The notes under the pieces were generated by a model. It had not been told where the DNA came from and did no database searches. It saw only the letters and a list, made by a program, of their open reading frames with translations. From assembly GCA_019633425.1 (NCBI GenBank), contig WSUB01000055.1, positions 164,462 through 228,461 on the forward strand: DNA of 64,000 nucleotides, written 5' to 3'. The DNA is from Tulasnella sp. 424. Its lineage: Eukaryota; Basidiomycota; Agaricomycetes; Cantharellales; Tulasnellaceae. The position numbers and the translations under genes were made by a program. This document shows, piece after piece, positions 47,682-59,874 of this stretch. Positions within the stretch are counted from its first letter, which is position 1. Each line of letters begins with the position of its first letter.

Positions 47682-48167
47682 CTCGTCGCTGGAGATGGAG
47701 TGAGCTTGCGCGGATGGGGAGGAGAATCCGATCGCCGTTTGTGATGTCTGTTTCCGACATCATGTTCATGCTTGGGCTCGCACCTTGCATGTCCCACAGG
47801 ACTATTTTACACTGTGCATTTAGATGCTGTCGAGTCTTTATTTCGGGTAATACTAGTTGTTCATAGGAACCTGTAGATGCCAAACATAGTCTGATGTAAA
47901 GGTGTGGGTGCCGACTACGCCGGACCTAAATGGCGGATAATTACAACGCATTCGACCTCAACTAGTTCCGGTGTATCAAGCAGATACTGCCCTTCAGAGC
48001 TCGAGCTGCATCTCTGTTCATGGATCCTCGGCTTGATCGTCCATAGACCCTGAGCCTTGGACCCAGGGGCAGGCGCCTAAGTCTAGGGTCACGTGAACGG
48101 ATTTGAGCCTTCAAATTTTCTACGACCGCCCTCACAGCAAAATTCTCCTCTCCATCTGATCGTTACC
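47682..48167. other. Intergenic: upstream of NOP2
   Basis: No gene was recognised. The stretch should contain the NOP2 promoter. Confidence 0.45.
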
Positions 48168-50412
48168 ATGGGCAGAAAACAGAGACTAAAGCAAGGCGAT
48201 CCCGCGTCACTAGACGAGTTCAGAAAAGGACAGAAAGGAAGTGCCAAGAAGCGGAAAGCCAGGGATTTGGGCGACTCTCATGACAATCAACCCCCGAAGA
48301 AATCCAAGGCTCAGAATGGACGACCGGAGTCAAAGAAAACTAAAGGGAAAGGGAAAGCCAAGGAAATAGATATGGATGAGGATAGCGATGAGCAATGGGG
48401 AGGAATTGGGATGGACGAGCCTAAGGATCTTGACGCGATCACGAAGTTCGTATTCTTCGAGTTTTGAAAGTATCTCCTCGTCACTCACGTATCGTTCCAG
48501 GTTTGACTTTGAAGAAGATGACCAAGGAGATCCCAACCCAGATGCTGACGCGATAATGGACGACGAGGACGAGTAAGATGGCGTTCTCATTCCACGCGCA
48601 ACCAGTGCTCACCCTAACGCTTCCTCCAGTGACTTCTTGAGCCGGGGTCCCGTCCACCAGCTTGAATTCTCAGATGACTCAGATGCTGGTCTCGATGATG
48701 GAGATGATTTCCTAAAGGAAGCTTCTGACGAAGACGGGTCGGAAGGAGACAGCGATGATTCAGACGGACCCATCACAGCAAAGAACATGGAGAGGAAATC
48801 TCGTGCATTAGACCGCAAAGCAGCTCGCGAAGCAGAGATGGACATCGAAGAGGTTCAAGCTGCTGCTGATGGACAGGATGAAGAGGGAGGAGGTGGTATT
48901 GAGTTCTTCGACTTACCGACAGCCGAAGAGTTGGAACAGGAGCAGGAAGCAGGTGGCATACCCCCTGACGAACTTCAGAAGAGGATACAGGATAACGCCA
49001 AAGTCCTGAAGGACTTCAAGGCACTCGCCACCAAAGGCCGATCCCGATCGGAACACGTTGAGCAGCTCCTCCGAGATATTGCGAGCTACTACGGATACAA
49101 CGAGTTCCTCACGGAGAAATTATTCAACCTCTTTTCTGTCGCAGAGGTATGGCTCTACTCTAATATACTCGTTTTTTTAAAACTCAAGTCTTCTGGCGAA
49201 ATAGGCTATCGAGTTCTTCGAGGCAAACGAAGTTCCGCGACCCGTTACAATCCGTGCAAACACCCTTCGCACTCGCCGAAGGGATCTTGCTCAAGCTCTC
49301 ATCAACCGCGGTGTCACTCTCGAGCCTTTAGGCAAATGGTCCAACGTCGGCTTGCAAATCTTTGAATCAACGGTTCCGATCGGTGCGACACCAGAATACC
49401 TAGCCGGTCACTACATGCTTCAAGCCGCCTCATCCTTCCTTCCCGTCATCGCACTTGCACCCGAGGCGAACGAACGCATCTTGGATATGGCGTCTGCGCC
49501 CGGCGGGAAGGCTACTTACATTTCAGCTTTGATGCGAAACACGGGTATCGTTTTTGCGAATGATTCCAACAAGGCGAGGACGAAGAGTTTGACTGCAAAC
49601 GTGCACCGGATGGGTTGCAAGAACGTGGTCGTGTGCAACTACGATGGAAGAGAGTTCCCCAAGGTTATGGGCGGCTTTGATCGGGTGTTGTTGGACTCCC
49701 CGTGTAGCGGTACGGGCGTCATTTCAAAGGACCCGAGCGTTAAACTCAGCAAGGTGAGCCTCACTCACAACCCTCTACAACCCCGTTCTGTAACCCTGAT
49801 CAACCTCGTGCCTTTTGCAGAGCGAGAAAGACTTCCAGCTCCTTGGCGACCTACAACGTCAGCTCATCCTCTGTGCAATCGATTCGGTTAACCCAGAGTC
49901 CAAGACTGGAGGATACGTGACTTACAGTACCTGTTCCGTCACGGTCGACGAAAACGAAGCTGTTGTCGATTACGCGCTCCGAAAGCGACCAAACATCGAG
50001 CTAGTGGACACCGGTATCAACTTTGGCGTCGATGGATTTACCAACTATCTCGAAAAGAAGTTCTCCAAGGACATGCACCTGACGAAGCGGTTCTATCCTC
50101 ACGTGCACAATATGGACGGATTCTTCGTTGCGAAATTCAAAGTTAACAAGCCAACACGAAAGAAGGACGTTCAAAAGGGCAAGGAGGTCGAGGCTGAAAC
50201 GGAGAACGCGGTTGTGGAGCCTGGCAAGCTGACTGGCTTTGACGCCGAGGAAGATAAAGCAATCATCGATAGTAAGACAAGTCCTTTTAGGTTCGTTCGG
50301 TCCGTTTGCTGACTTTGGGACACCAGAATGGGAACGCCAGCATGTTCTCAAGACCAAAGGTATCAAAATACGCCCGAAAGCCAATGCAGCGGCAGCTGTC
50401 ACCGCTCACTGA
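48168..50412 (+). CDS. NOP2: 25S rRNA (cytosine-C5) methyltransferase NOP2
   Basis: A nucleolar SAM-dependent RNA m5C methyltransferase needed for 60S subunit biogenesis. Six exons join in phase (48168–48445, 48501–48572, 48630–49146, 49205–49753, 49821–50271, 50327–50412), 650 aa. The N-terminus is lysine-rich then acidic, as in NOP2 orthologues. Catalytic-domain motifs are LDMASAPGGKATYISALM (SAM binding), FANDSNKARTKSLTANVHRM, LLDSPCSGTGVISKDPSVK (motif IV Pro-Cys) and YVTYSTCSVTVDENEAVVDY (motif VI catalytic Cys), ending with HNMDGFFVAKFKV. The final short exon is basic. The exon 1 donor is GTTCGT, the only choice that keeps frame. Confidence 0.95.
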
Positions 50413-50851
50413 TACCTACACAGCCGGATATCAAAGCGTGGTCGCAATCTTTATTTCTTCGCATTGTTACTTGGTCCTAGTTTTGAATCTCAAGTCACAC
50501 AGTCGTTAGTTGGACCAGTTTTGATGCTTCACTCGGCGGGCAATCCAAATAGTGAGGGACGAAATGTCATTCGTAAACAGAGCTATGGATCAGGAGAGAG
50601 TACTTAGTCGAAAAGGTCACCTACAGTAAGAATGAGACAAGAAGATTTCCACAGGAAACGAAGAACATAAGAACAAGTGGAACATCAAATGAGTAGGGGG
50701 ACACAGAAAAAAACATCGCGGAGGTGTCCGTGAAACGAGAAACATGATGATTTGAACGTCAGGCTACACTAGGAGGTAGATAAATAGTCGTAGGAGTGAA
50801 ACATTCGAAATTGACATGAAACATGAGAATAGGTGAGTGGGCTTCTGCAGC
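50413..50851. other. Intergenic between convergent NOP2 and GAC1-like genes
   Basis: Both 3' untranslated regions must lie here; no other feature was recognised. Confidence 0.45.
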
Positions 50852-53800
50852 CTAAAGTACAGGTGTGGTCGTAGTGGAACCATGTATCGTGATGGGCGTG
50901 CCAGGTCGAGGAGTTGTGATGTCTTTGCCAGGCGAAGTGGAAGTTGGAGTGACAGCCCCAGAGGCATCTTCATAAGGAGGGGATCCCCATATGCTGTACA
51001 CGGAGCGTGTCGTACGACGGTATACACCGCCGGCGTCGGAGTGAGAAGGGTTGGCGTGAGCGAAGTAACTGTCCACTTCAGACTCGGAGTGAATGCGACG
51101 AGGAATAGTTGCATCGTCCCCAGCTGAAGCCGCGCCGGTTAGATCGCCCGTAAAGAAACAGAACCTGAGTTTCACCCGCAAAAAACGCATACCAGTCAAC
51201 ACCGTCGTTTACGAGGAGCGTTGTGGGGACAAAACTCACCGATCAAGGAAGCAGTTGTAATCCTGCGAATCAATCATCGACTGGCTCCTCCCTGTGCGTA
51301 TGAGACTTGCGATATCCATTTCGTTCGAAGGAGATGTGGGTAACGAATGCGACGGGGACGAGGGGGACTGAGAAGGGGACGAAGCCGAGGTCGCGGAGGG
51401 AGTCGAAGCCATGCTCTCGCCCAGGGGGCTAAGGATGCACGACTCGCCGCTCCCCGGTGCAGATAGCGGCATCGACGCAGCGTACGCCATTGCAGGCATC
51501 TGAGGGCGAGGGGCGAAGATCGTTGTAGACTGTTGACTGGCCGGTTGAGGGAACGAGTTGAACCGTGCAACGACATCTTCGGACGATGGAGGGCGAACGT
51601 ACTGTGATCTTGTTGCAGTGACGAGGTCGTTTCCGGACGTCGAAGGCGTGATACCATTAGCCAACCCAAGAAGGTCCAACACTTCCTTTTCCTGCTCCTT
51701 CTCCAATGATTCATCAACAGCCAATCCGGTGATCGACCCAACGGAGCTTGAGGCCTTCAAGAGCGCAGCAGCAACCTCAGCCTCATCTCTCATGTCGGCC
51801 TCCACTGAAACAGCCTCTTGGTCAAACGTCGCCTGCTGCGGCTCCTCCCCTTGCCAAACGTCCTTGGGAGTCCCAGGAGGAGTCAACTTGACCGACTCCA
51901 TCCACCCGTCGAAATAACTCGAACCGCGACGATGGTTCCTTCCCCGGTTGAAGCTTCCAGCGGGGCTGGCTACCCCACTTGGATGGCGGTCTGCCGAGAA
52001 GAAGCCTTGGTCGTCGAAGAACACATCATCTCTATCCCTCGGCGAAGCAAGCGCCATCGTTACACCCTTGGGCGGCTTTGCGGTAGGAGAGGACGTGACC
52101 GGCGTCGTACTGAAACTCGCCTCTCGGACCGGAACACCTCGCTGCTGCTGACCCTCTGGAGACGAAGAGCCTCCACGAGAAGGGAAGGGAATCGAAGCAG
52201 CAGACTCGTTCGACACAACAGCTTTCCGGCCTCGAGCACCGTTGAACTTGATCTCGCTCGAAGGTAACGGAGGAGGGTTCCACCCTGCGGCATCTTGCAA
52301 CGCTTTTGACGGATTCCAAGTGCTTCCTCCTTTTCTGTTCAAAGCTGCCGTCAAGTCGTACCGTGTGGAGAGCTGAGCATTGAGCGTGGGCGGGTTCGAG
52401 GAAGGCGAAGGGAGAGCTGGATGCGGAGACATGGAAGGAGAAGACTGGTTCGAAGGAGGAAGAGGCAAGGATAACGTCTACATGGAAACAGCACCTTGGT
52501 CAGTCCAGCAAGCCACCGAGCTGTCCCCGGGCTCTTTCCACGTACCTTGGCTTTCCTCGTAGGTGCAGGAGTAGCATACAGCGCTCCCCCATCTCTATCC
52601 CTCCTAAAGACGGGCCTAGCACCAGAACATCCATCATCCTCCAAGACAGCTCTCTCCAGCCCCCTACGCAGATCCGCCATCTGCAACTCGACGTTGTTCT
52701 TCGTCGGAGACCATTCCCTTCGCTCCTTGGTGGGGGACCAATCTCGCTTTTCCTTGGTGGGAGACCAGGACCGGACGGGCGACCCCCACTCCTTCGTAGG
52801 CGACGTCCCCTTCGTCGGCGACCCAAATCTCGCCTGTGGCTTCGCGGAACTCCCACCTCTGCCTCTAGCACCACCGACCCCGACCACACCCTTCACCCTC
52901 TCAAACTTGAGCTCATAATTCGCCCCACGATTATTATCCCACATCTCGTGCCCAGCAGAATTATACCTCACAGCCACAAACATCGTCTTTTCGTCGATCT
53001 TGCTCAACACGTCGGCGAGCTTGACCGAAAACACGAACCGATCGTGGGTGGTGTCGACAGAAGTGGCGTGCGGTGGGGGAGCGGAAACGCTTTCGGCGTA
53101 CTTGGCGACGACTTCGCTCGTGGTTTGCCACCAATCGAGCGTGAATCGAGCGGCGACGCGTTTATCGTAGGCGATGTTCTTGACCACGACGGAACCTTGA
53201 AGAGTCTTGCCGTCCTCGGATAGAACCAGACTCTCCATCTTGACGCCCACCTCCGGATCCTTCTCCAACGCTTTCGAGTAAGGTCCCTTCGCTTCTTCGC
53301 TGGAGCTACATCCACACTCCTCACTGTTGACCACTTTCACGACGAGTTTACCCCTCGCCTCCTCGTCCTCAGCAGGAGCAGTAGCGGACCTCTTGGGCCA
53401 CGAAATCCCAGGCCCTTCCTCCTCAGTCGTGCTGCCATACTGGGTTGGGCTGCCACTTCGACTAACAGCGGCAGGCTTCTGCTCCGCCAAGAACAACTTG
53501 ACGTGTTCCAGCTGCGAATCGAAGTGAACGTTTTTGGGCGTGGGCGTGGTAGGCGCTGAGTTCCGGCGATACATCATCAACTGACTGTGCGACGAAGACG
53601 ACACCGAAGAAGTGGGAGTGGGTTCCAAGGGCGAAGACTCCCCAGGGCAATAAGTCCGAGACGTTCGCAGAGCAGGTTTAACCAGCTCTCCCGATTTTTT
53701 ACGCACAAACTGAACTGAAGAGGGGCCGATGGTGTTGAATTTCGGTCGACCGTCGTATTCGGGGGTGGCAGAGGCGGGGGTGAGGAAGAGGGAGGACGAG

Positions 53801-55146
53801 GCTTCGACCGTGTTGGCAGCCGAAGCGGACGCAGGGGCAGTAGGAGAAGCGCTCCGAGCACGCTTGATCGCATCCATGTTGAGCCTAAGCACATTGGGTT
53901 GACCGGTGACGATCGCTTGATGGAACTTGCGAGCCGCCAACGGCCGGGACGACGCCGAATCGGAAGGAGGTTGGGGCGTCACGGGCGAAGTCACGGCAGA
54001 GCTCAACGGACTCGCGCCCGTGACCAGCATGATCGGCGCGGTAGCACAGTGAGCGAGAGCGGGTGAGACGGGCGTGGAAGTGATGCGGGGATTCGGCGAC
54101 GTAGGAGAGGCGGCGTCCATCGACACTGCATGACGCATCATCTCTCCGCGCTTTCGGCCCATCGCCAACATGTTGATTCCGCCTTCACCGATGGGGGAAG
54201 ATACGCAACCGCGGCGTTGCGGCTGTAGCTGTTCTGGGGCAACTTCCCCGTCGTCCGAGGAGTGAGACTGAGAATCCGAGCCAGGGACGACGGTGGTGAA
54301 AGTAGTCGTCCTTTGAGCCCTGACGCGCTTAGAGTTGACGATAGACTTGTCGGGTGTAGGAGGTTGTACGGTGATGACGCCAGGAGCGTTTTGGAAGAGG
54401 TTGTCGAGACTGGCGGACCCGGTGTGGCGCTGGTAGGACGACTGAGGAGTGACCATCTTGGGTCTAAAGTTGCTCTTGTGACGAGGGACGGAGGGGAGCG
54501 CGTCAAGAGACGTGTTGCTGTCATAGTTGAACATCAAGGCTGCCGACGGCGATGGCAGGGATGGACCGATGGGGGTTGCGCTGTTGATTGACGACGGCGA
54601 AAAGGAATGTTGTAGAATTGAAAATGCCGGAGAGGAAGCTGAGATTGTTCCCACTGGTGAAGTGGGTGTCACGTAAGGCATGGTGGTGTCTGTGGGGGCG
54701 GAGGTTGAGTTGCTGCTGATGCTGCTGCTGGGCGTGATGGATGGAATTGACAGCTGTCTCCCCTCAGTGGATGAAGTCGTGATCGCGGTGTTCTCCTCTC
54801 CCTCTGGCGATTCGGGAGTGTCTGGAAACGAGGGGAAGTCGTCATCCGCGGAAGAGACGGATTTGTTGGAATCGGGTGTGGGAGGTAAAAGGTTGTCGAG
54901 CGAGCGTGCCATGCCAAAGTAGCCGTTGTCAAAGACCGTTGGGAGGGACAGGTTTGGGAGACGTAGAAGGCGTTGGGGGATGGGAGCGACGATTGTAGGC
55001 GAGTCGGTATCATTTTGATGGGTGGTGGTGGCGAGAGTTGATGGTGTGGCGGATGGGGAGGTTGGTTTTGATGTGGACCGTTGTCGACGCCAGGGTAGAG
55101 CGGGGAGTTGGATGTTGGACCAAGAGCCCATCGTCAACGCAGGCAT
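50852..55146 (-). CDS. Protein phosphatase 1 regulatory subunit with CBM21 domain (GAC1-like)
   Basis: Three exons join in phase (52546–55146, 51240–52477, 50852–51164), 1383 aa. Long Ser/Pro-rich disordered regions surround an RVxF-type PP1 docking motif (PKNVHFDSQLEHVKLFL) followed by a CBM21 carbohydrate-binding domain: GSVVVKNIAYDKRVAARFTL, DWWQTTSEVVAKY, DRFVFSVKLADVLSKIDEKT, FVAVRYNSAGHEMWDNNRGA and NYELKF. The final splice rebuilds YNCFLDRFCFFTGDLTG. In yeast, GAC1 targets PP1 to glycogen synthase; the same role is inferred. About 130 residues between the RVxF motif and the core CBM21 strands are partly low complexity. In the linker after CBM21 there are repeated SPTKE-type units. Confidence 0.88.
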
Positions 55147-57699
55147 CGTAGCGCGCGTGCGAGTCGTAAGAGGTCGTAAGAAGAAAAGAGGAAAAGAGAC
55201 GAGGAGAGGAAAAAGCAGTCAGTGGGCGGGTTGATACTTTGAGAAAGTGAATGCGGGGAAACGTTTCCCGTTGGTTGGGACATACCTTTTCGAGCTTATA
55301 GCACGACTAAAGAGACTTTGATGGATGGTAAAAGAGTGTTCTGATCGTCGCTGGACAGAGCACGGGGGATGGGAGGGACGATGAGGAGGGAGAGGATGGA
55401 CACGGGATCGAGAGAAGGCACGCAGAGAGAGAGGGAGGGAGGAAGGGAGGGAGGGAGGGGGGAGAGGACAGGTTTTGGGTTTGTATATGTTTATTTGAGA
55501 GAGACCCTGGATTCAGATCGCAACTGGACGTCAGACTCTCTTCCCACAACTTTCACTTCTCTATTCACTAACATGTAAGCAAATACCAACCATGCGATGA
55601 GACGTTCTATTGGTCCCTTGCAGCAGATCCCTTGGACCGGAGGAACACATCCGGTGTGGCGGGGCGCCGAGTAAACAGACGCAAGCATACTACGTCTACG
55701 AGATCCGACGCAGTGCAATCACTCTCTGTAATCGGTTTCACTCTAAGATGTCCTCGGACTCTAAAGTAAACTATCTGACTCTCCGCTCTACTACACGCCC
55801 ACACTCTAGTCCGTTTGTAAGAGAATCGGATCTGTCGGAAGAAGGGGAACAATAACACACCGCCGCCAATATCGCTGGACCCTACCTAGACCCTCGTCCC
55901 ATAGCGTCACGGTCGCTTGTCGCCGTCTTCCCGCTCCACCGAAACGCTATTCGTCAAACCATCCGATGGGTTGTACGTGGCAATCGCCGAGATGTACCTT
56001 CCTATATTAGAAACAAGAAAACTACGTAGGGTCGTGCGTCACAAATACCCGTACGCATCGCAAGCTCAACCTAGGGCGAGTGACGTTCCAGAGACGTCAT
56101 GCACAGTTCACCCTCTTACCCTACCCGTGCCGTCCTCCCTGCGACCAAGTCTCTCGCATTTCTCAACTCCCGACTTCCACACAACTCCGAACGCTTCCCT
56201 TTCCACCTCCCTTCCCCAACACGTTCTACTCCTGCAACGCCACACGTCCTGCCCCAATTAATATCTCGCCAATATCGCTAGCCGTCCCGAGGACATATTC
56301 GAAAACGACCCATATTGTAATTCCTTCGCTTATTTTGAAACGGCTTGTTTCCATCTCCGGATTCAACACCGCCCCCCCCCGTCCTTTCAATCGCCGCGCT
56401 CAGTGTTCCTTTCCCCTGCCCGAATTTATACTTTTTACTCAAACTTTTCGGACTATGCCGACCACCGCGAGCGCCTATGCCACACATGGGCACAATATTT
56501 GCTTGTGGCACCCTGGGCATTCTTCCCGAAACATCCGAATGCCGGGCGTCAAGCTCAGGAGAAGAATGCGGTAACACGGTCAGATGACCGCGCACAGACC
56601 ATACGTAAAAGAGAATAGTCAGCTCGGGCCCTCCCACGGCTAGCAAGGAACAAGAAGCGAAAGCCCCGAAAAGCAAAAAGTCTAACCATAAATCTTTTTT
56701 CGGAAGGAGGCGGGGCTTTGCTTTTTGTGGCTCTGGCCTTCCTTTTTCTCATAGCGTAATTGTCTCGTCACCCCAAAAAAAACATTGTTGATCGACCAAA
56801 CAACAAAAGAAAAGACCGCGTGCGCCCAAAAAACCTTATTTTCCCCACTCACAGGTGCTCCTTCGTTTCTTGTTCGCCGACTTCTCCGCGGACGTTCACG
56901 CCGCCGGCCGGTGATCACACATCGACCCAGTCGTGAAAGTCACGTCGACGGCAATAGAGGTGGAGGGAAGATTCGACCAACATGCGACTTCCCTGCTGTC
57001 CTTTGTCTCTCCGACGCTTTAGGAATAGTCGAATCATCGAAAAATCCACCCTCTGAACAGAGGTCCCACCGACCATCCACCCAGTCCGAAGCCGCAAATC
57101 CCGAAAAGACGTAACAAAACCCCCGATTAATGAAAAATCGAGCATCTGCCATCCACCCCGAACGACCGCTTCCTGATTACATACTGGACATCAACCATTC
57201 CGGTAACTTATACACCGATTTTCATAGCATGATCCGAATGCCTCGACGTCGACGTCTCTTGGACGGTCGGAGGGGATAGCATGATAAGCGGAATAACGTA
57301 TTGCCACAAGAAATGTGAAATACTCAACTGCCGAACAGCAAGGGCTGCAAAGCCACTCCGTTCGATATGGATCAGAGCTGGAAGTCGACAGAATAGCAGG
57401 GGAAGAGGGGCACGGCCGGAGTGACGGAGATGTAAAACACCATGCGCCGACCAATTTTATGAGGAATGGTACTTATATGGGAAGTCATTGCGTCGACATC
57501 ATTTATTGTATGCCCATTTCTCCCCATATATGGTTTGCTTCATCCTTCAGTCGCAGAATATTGAGTAACTCGAAGCGAGTGCCCCTTCCTGGGTGAACGG
57601 AAGACCTAGCCCGTCCAATTTTTTGGATCTTACGTCAGTGATATGCATTCTGTGGAAGTTGATTGTCAGCTCATAGAATTACCCAGATGGTTAGAACGC
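55147..57699. other. Long intergenic region (2.5 kb)
   Basis: No coding region can be supported despite several short open frames. It holds a purine tract (about 55425–55470, GGGAGGGAGG-type repeats) forming a pyrimidine-rich leader upstream of the GAC1-like gene, and a C-run at about 56371. The rest shows nothing recognisable. Confidence 0.5.
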
Positions 57700-58050
57700 G
57701 AGGACGGGGCAGAGTCGACAGTTTCTAAAAAAAGGGCAAAAAGAAAGCGCCGATGAGCGGATGCGAATCCAGGCAGGTCCAGAAGCGCAGCCACGTCCCG
57801 TGACGAGTTCAACCGGCTCCCTGGGCGGTAATCCGCTGCGGTGAGGACGGTGTCCTTGCCAGCACTCACCAAATGATCCACATAAACCCGGGCCCATTAC
57901 CGTTCTCCCGCCGGTCGGTGTAGCACGCGCGGGCCTCCGTGCCGTAGACTGAACGTCCATGTCACATCTAATCTGAGTCACTTTACCCATTCGGTAGGTG
58001 CTTAAAGCTCAAAAATGTCTATGCTTGGGGCGAGCTCGATGATAAAGCAG
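57700..58050 (-). repeat. SINE-like dispersed repeat, copy 1
   Basis: This aligns in direct orientation with 58370–58706, from AAAGCGCCGATGAGCGGATG to TATGCTTGGGGCGAGCTCGA. Read on the minus strand it has a B-box-like GATTCGCATCC (57762–57772) followed within about 20 bases by a T-rich run, and further upstream a GGCGGTAA-containing block. Confidence 0.7.
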
Positions 58051-58369
58051 GACGGAAGGGGTTTTTTCGCGCGTGGGCTCACCGTTACCCGTCGATGTAT
58101 CCTAGATCCTCTTGCAAAGCCTTTCCTTCGATGACAACAGAGCCTGAGAAGGCGACAGAGTATGTTGTTGGGGTGCAGCCGGGGGTACTGGGATCGCCCG
58201 AGCGTCGGTCTGTGTGAAGAGATCACGTCGTACAGAAAGCTCCGCCGAAGCGGTGGTGCTAATGATTGTACAGGGATGAGGTAAACTAGAGCACCGTGTC
58301 GGCGAGAAATTCCGGGCATAGAAGGGATTGATGTATGGGTGCGGATGGGGAAAGTCGATTACGCAGGGA
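58051..58369. other. Spacer between two direct repeats
   Basis: No gene was recognised in this 319-base spacer. Confidence 0.4.
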
Positions 58370-58706
58370 GGGTCCGAAAATGGCAAAAAAAAAAGCGCCA
58401 ATGAGCGGATGCGAACCCCAGACAGGTCAGAAGCGCAGCCACGTGATGCGGCGAGTTCAACTGTCTCCCTGGGCGGTAATCCACTGCGGTAAGGACAATG
58501 TCCTTGCTGACATTCACCAAGTGACCCACATAAACCCATTGCAGTTCTCCTACCGGTTCAGCGTAGCACACCCCCGGGCTTCGACCATGCCCTTCAGCTG
58601 AATGTCCAGTTCATGTCTAATTTGAGTCACTTTAACCATTTAGTAGGTGTTTAACGCTCAAAGAGAAAGGACACCTATGCTTGGGGCGAACTCGATGATT
58701 AAAGCC
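58370..58706 (-). repeat. SINE-like dispersed repeat, copy 2
   Basis: Read on the minus strand, an A-box-like TACCGCAGTGGATTA is followed about 70 bases later by GGGGTTCGCATCCGC (B-box-like with one deviation at the universal A) and then a run of ten T residues (58385–58394). That order resembles a Pol III unit. The repeat ends exactly where the truncated exonuclease-like fragment of copy B begins. Confidence 0.65.
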
Positions 58707-59395
58707 GTGAAAAGGCACACCCGTGGCTTGCCTTGGGTCCACTTGTCTCCTTTCCTAGAGAGGAACTGGTATTCCTCTATCCTGAAGTGCGTGATCGAAT
58801 GAACCTCTGACACAGCACCGTCTTCGCCATCTCGTAGCTTGACATTGGACCAGGCTACGTCGAGAAGAACGTCATCCTCCGAATTCCTAGAGGGACTCCA
58901 GAGGTTGAACGTGAGAGTGGAAACGCCAGCGAATTGCCCATCCCATCCGTTGAGATATCTCGACGATTTGGAGGGGCCAAGTCGATTGTACATGCTAAGA
59001 TAAAGGACTCTGAGAAGAGGGAGTACGGTGAGTGACTGGAAAGACAACCAGATAGGACTTCCTCACCTGGAAAGTTCGAACCCGCTTCTCCTTTGGCCAA
59101 TAAGCAACTTCCTTTCAAGATTGGTTTCAGCAGCGAACGCCTTGTTCGCTTGACTCGTGTCCATTCCACCAGCTCGTGCCTTCTACTTTTTGTTCGTCGT
59201 CGCCTTGAGAGTGTTCATCTTCTTTCTGAGCACTTCGCTCGATGGGAACGTAATGGGAGAGAGCGAGCGGAAAGTAGAGGAAGGGAAAGGTCTACCGCCA
59301 TCACGAATTCGGTAAATGGTCTCTTTGGGGAGACGGAGCTCTTCAAAGATACTTTCGAGCTGGTTGAATGTGATGAGGAGACATGACGTTAAACG
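58707..59395 (-). pseudogene. Truncated exonuclease-like gene fragment (copy B)
   Basis: It corresponds to the third exon, the preceding intron and most of the second exon of the 20125–22076 gene. It reads MYNRLGPSKSSRYLNGWDGQ, DDVLLDVAWSNVKLRDGE and HFRIEEYQFLSRKGDKWTQG, then stops matching. The first exon, the last two exons and their nuclease-like motifs are missing, so it cannot encode the full protein. Confidence 0.85.
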
Positions 59396-59874
59396 TAACT
59401 CGTTCCGTCTGTCGTTGGTAGCTCCTCAACCCCAGCATCCGATCATCCATCATCTCAGCTCTCGTAGCGCCTCACGCCTACTTGCAATGCACGTGCTGCA
59501 AGCCAACGTCGACTTCCGAATCGCAAGCTACGGCGACTTACCCGGACATCTCGATCGCGTTCTCTCGGTATTTGAATAGCGGCAAGTTGGTCAACGTGTA
59601 CGATTGGTACGAGACCTTTGCTGTTGGGTTGGAGGGTGAGCAGGAGCTGGTCCAAGGTAGAGGGCAGGCGAATGGGAGAACCGTGAAAGGAGGAGGCGGG
59701 AAAAAGCAAACCGTTGATGTTCACGACAACGATGAAGAAGAAGAGGCGGCGACGAAGAAGATGGAGGCTAGATTCTTGCGGTGTTTCCACGAGTTCGACC
59801 ATTTGGGGTTGCTGAGGCACTCAGGGAGGAAAGTGGATCATGTTATGAGGACGGTGTATGAAATACCAGATTGA
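59396..59874 (+). pseudogene. Orphan 3' fragment of ORC3 (origin recognition complex subunit 3)
   Basis: The frame reads SALVAPHAYLQCTCC, YPDISIAFSRYLNSGKLVNV, YDWYETFAVGLEGEQEL, a Lys/Asp/Glu-rich insert, ARFLRCFHEFDHLGLLRHSG, RKVDHVMRTVYEIPD and stop. This is the C-terminal winged-helix end of ORC3, with its typical NVYDW and GRKxDHVxR motifs. Directly upstream lies the antisense exonuclease-like fragment, not the rest of ORC3, so the piece has been cut from its gene. It could alternatively be the last exon after an unusually long intron, which I consider unlikely. Confidence 0.8.

Noticed and set aside
55147..57699. Several short open frames between the GAC1-like gene and the repeats
   Set aside because: None shows conserved motifs, plausible splicing or protein-like composition.
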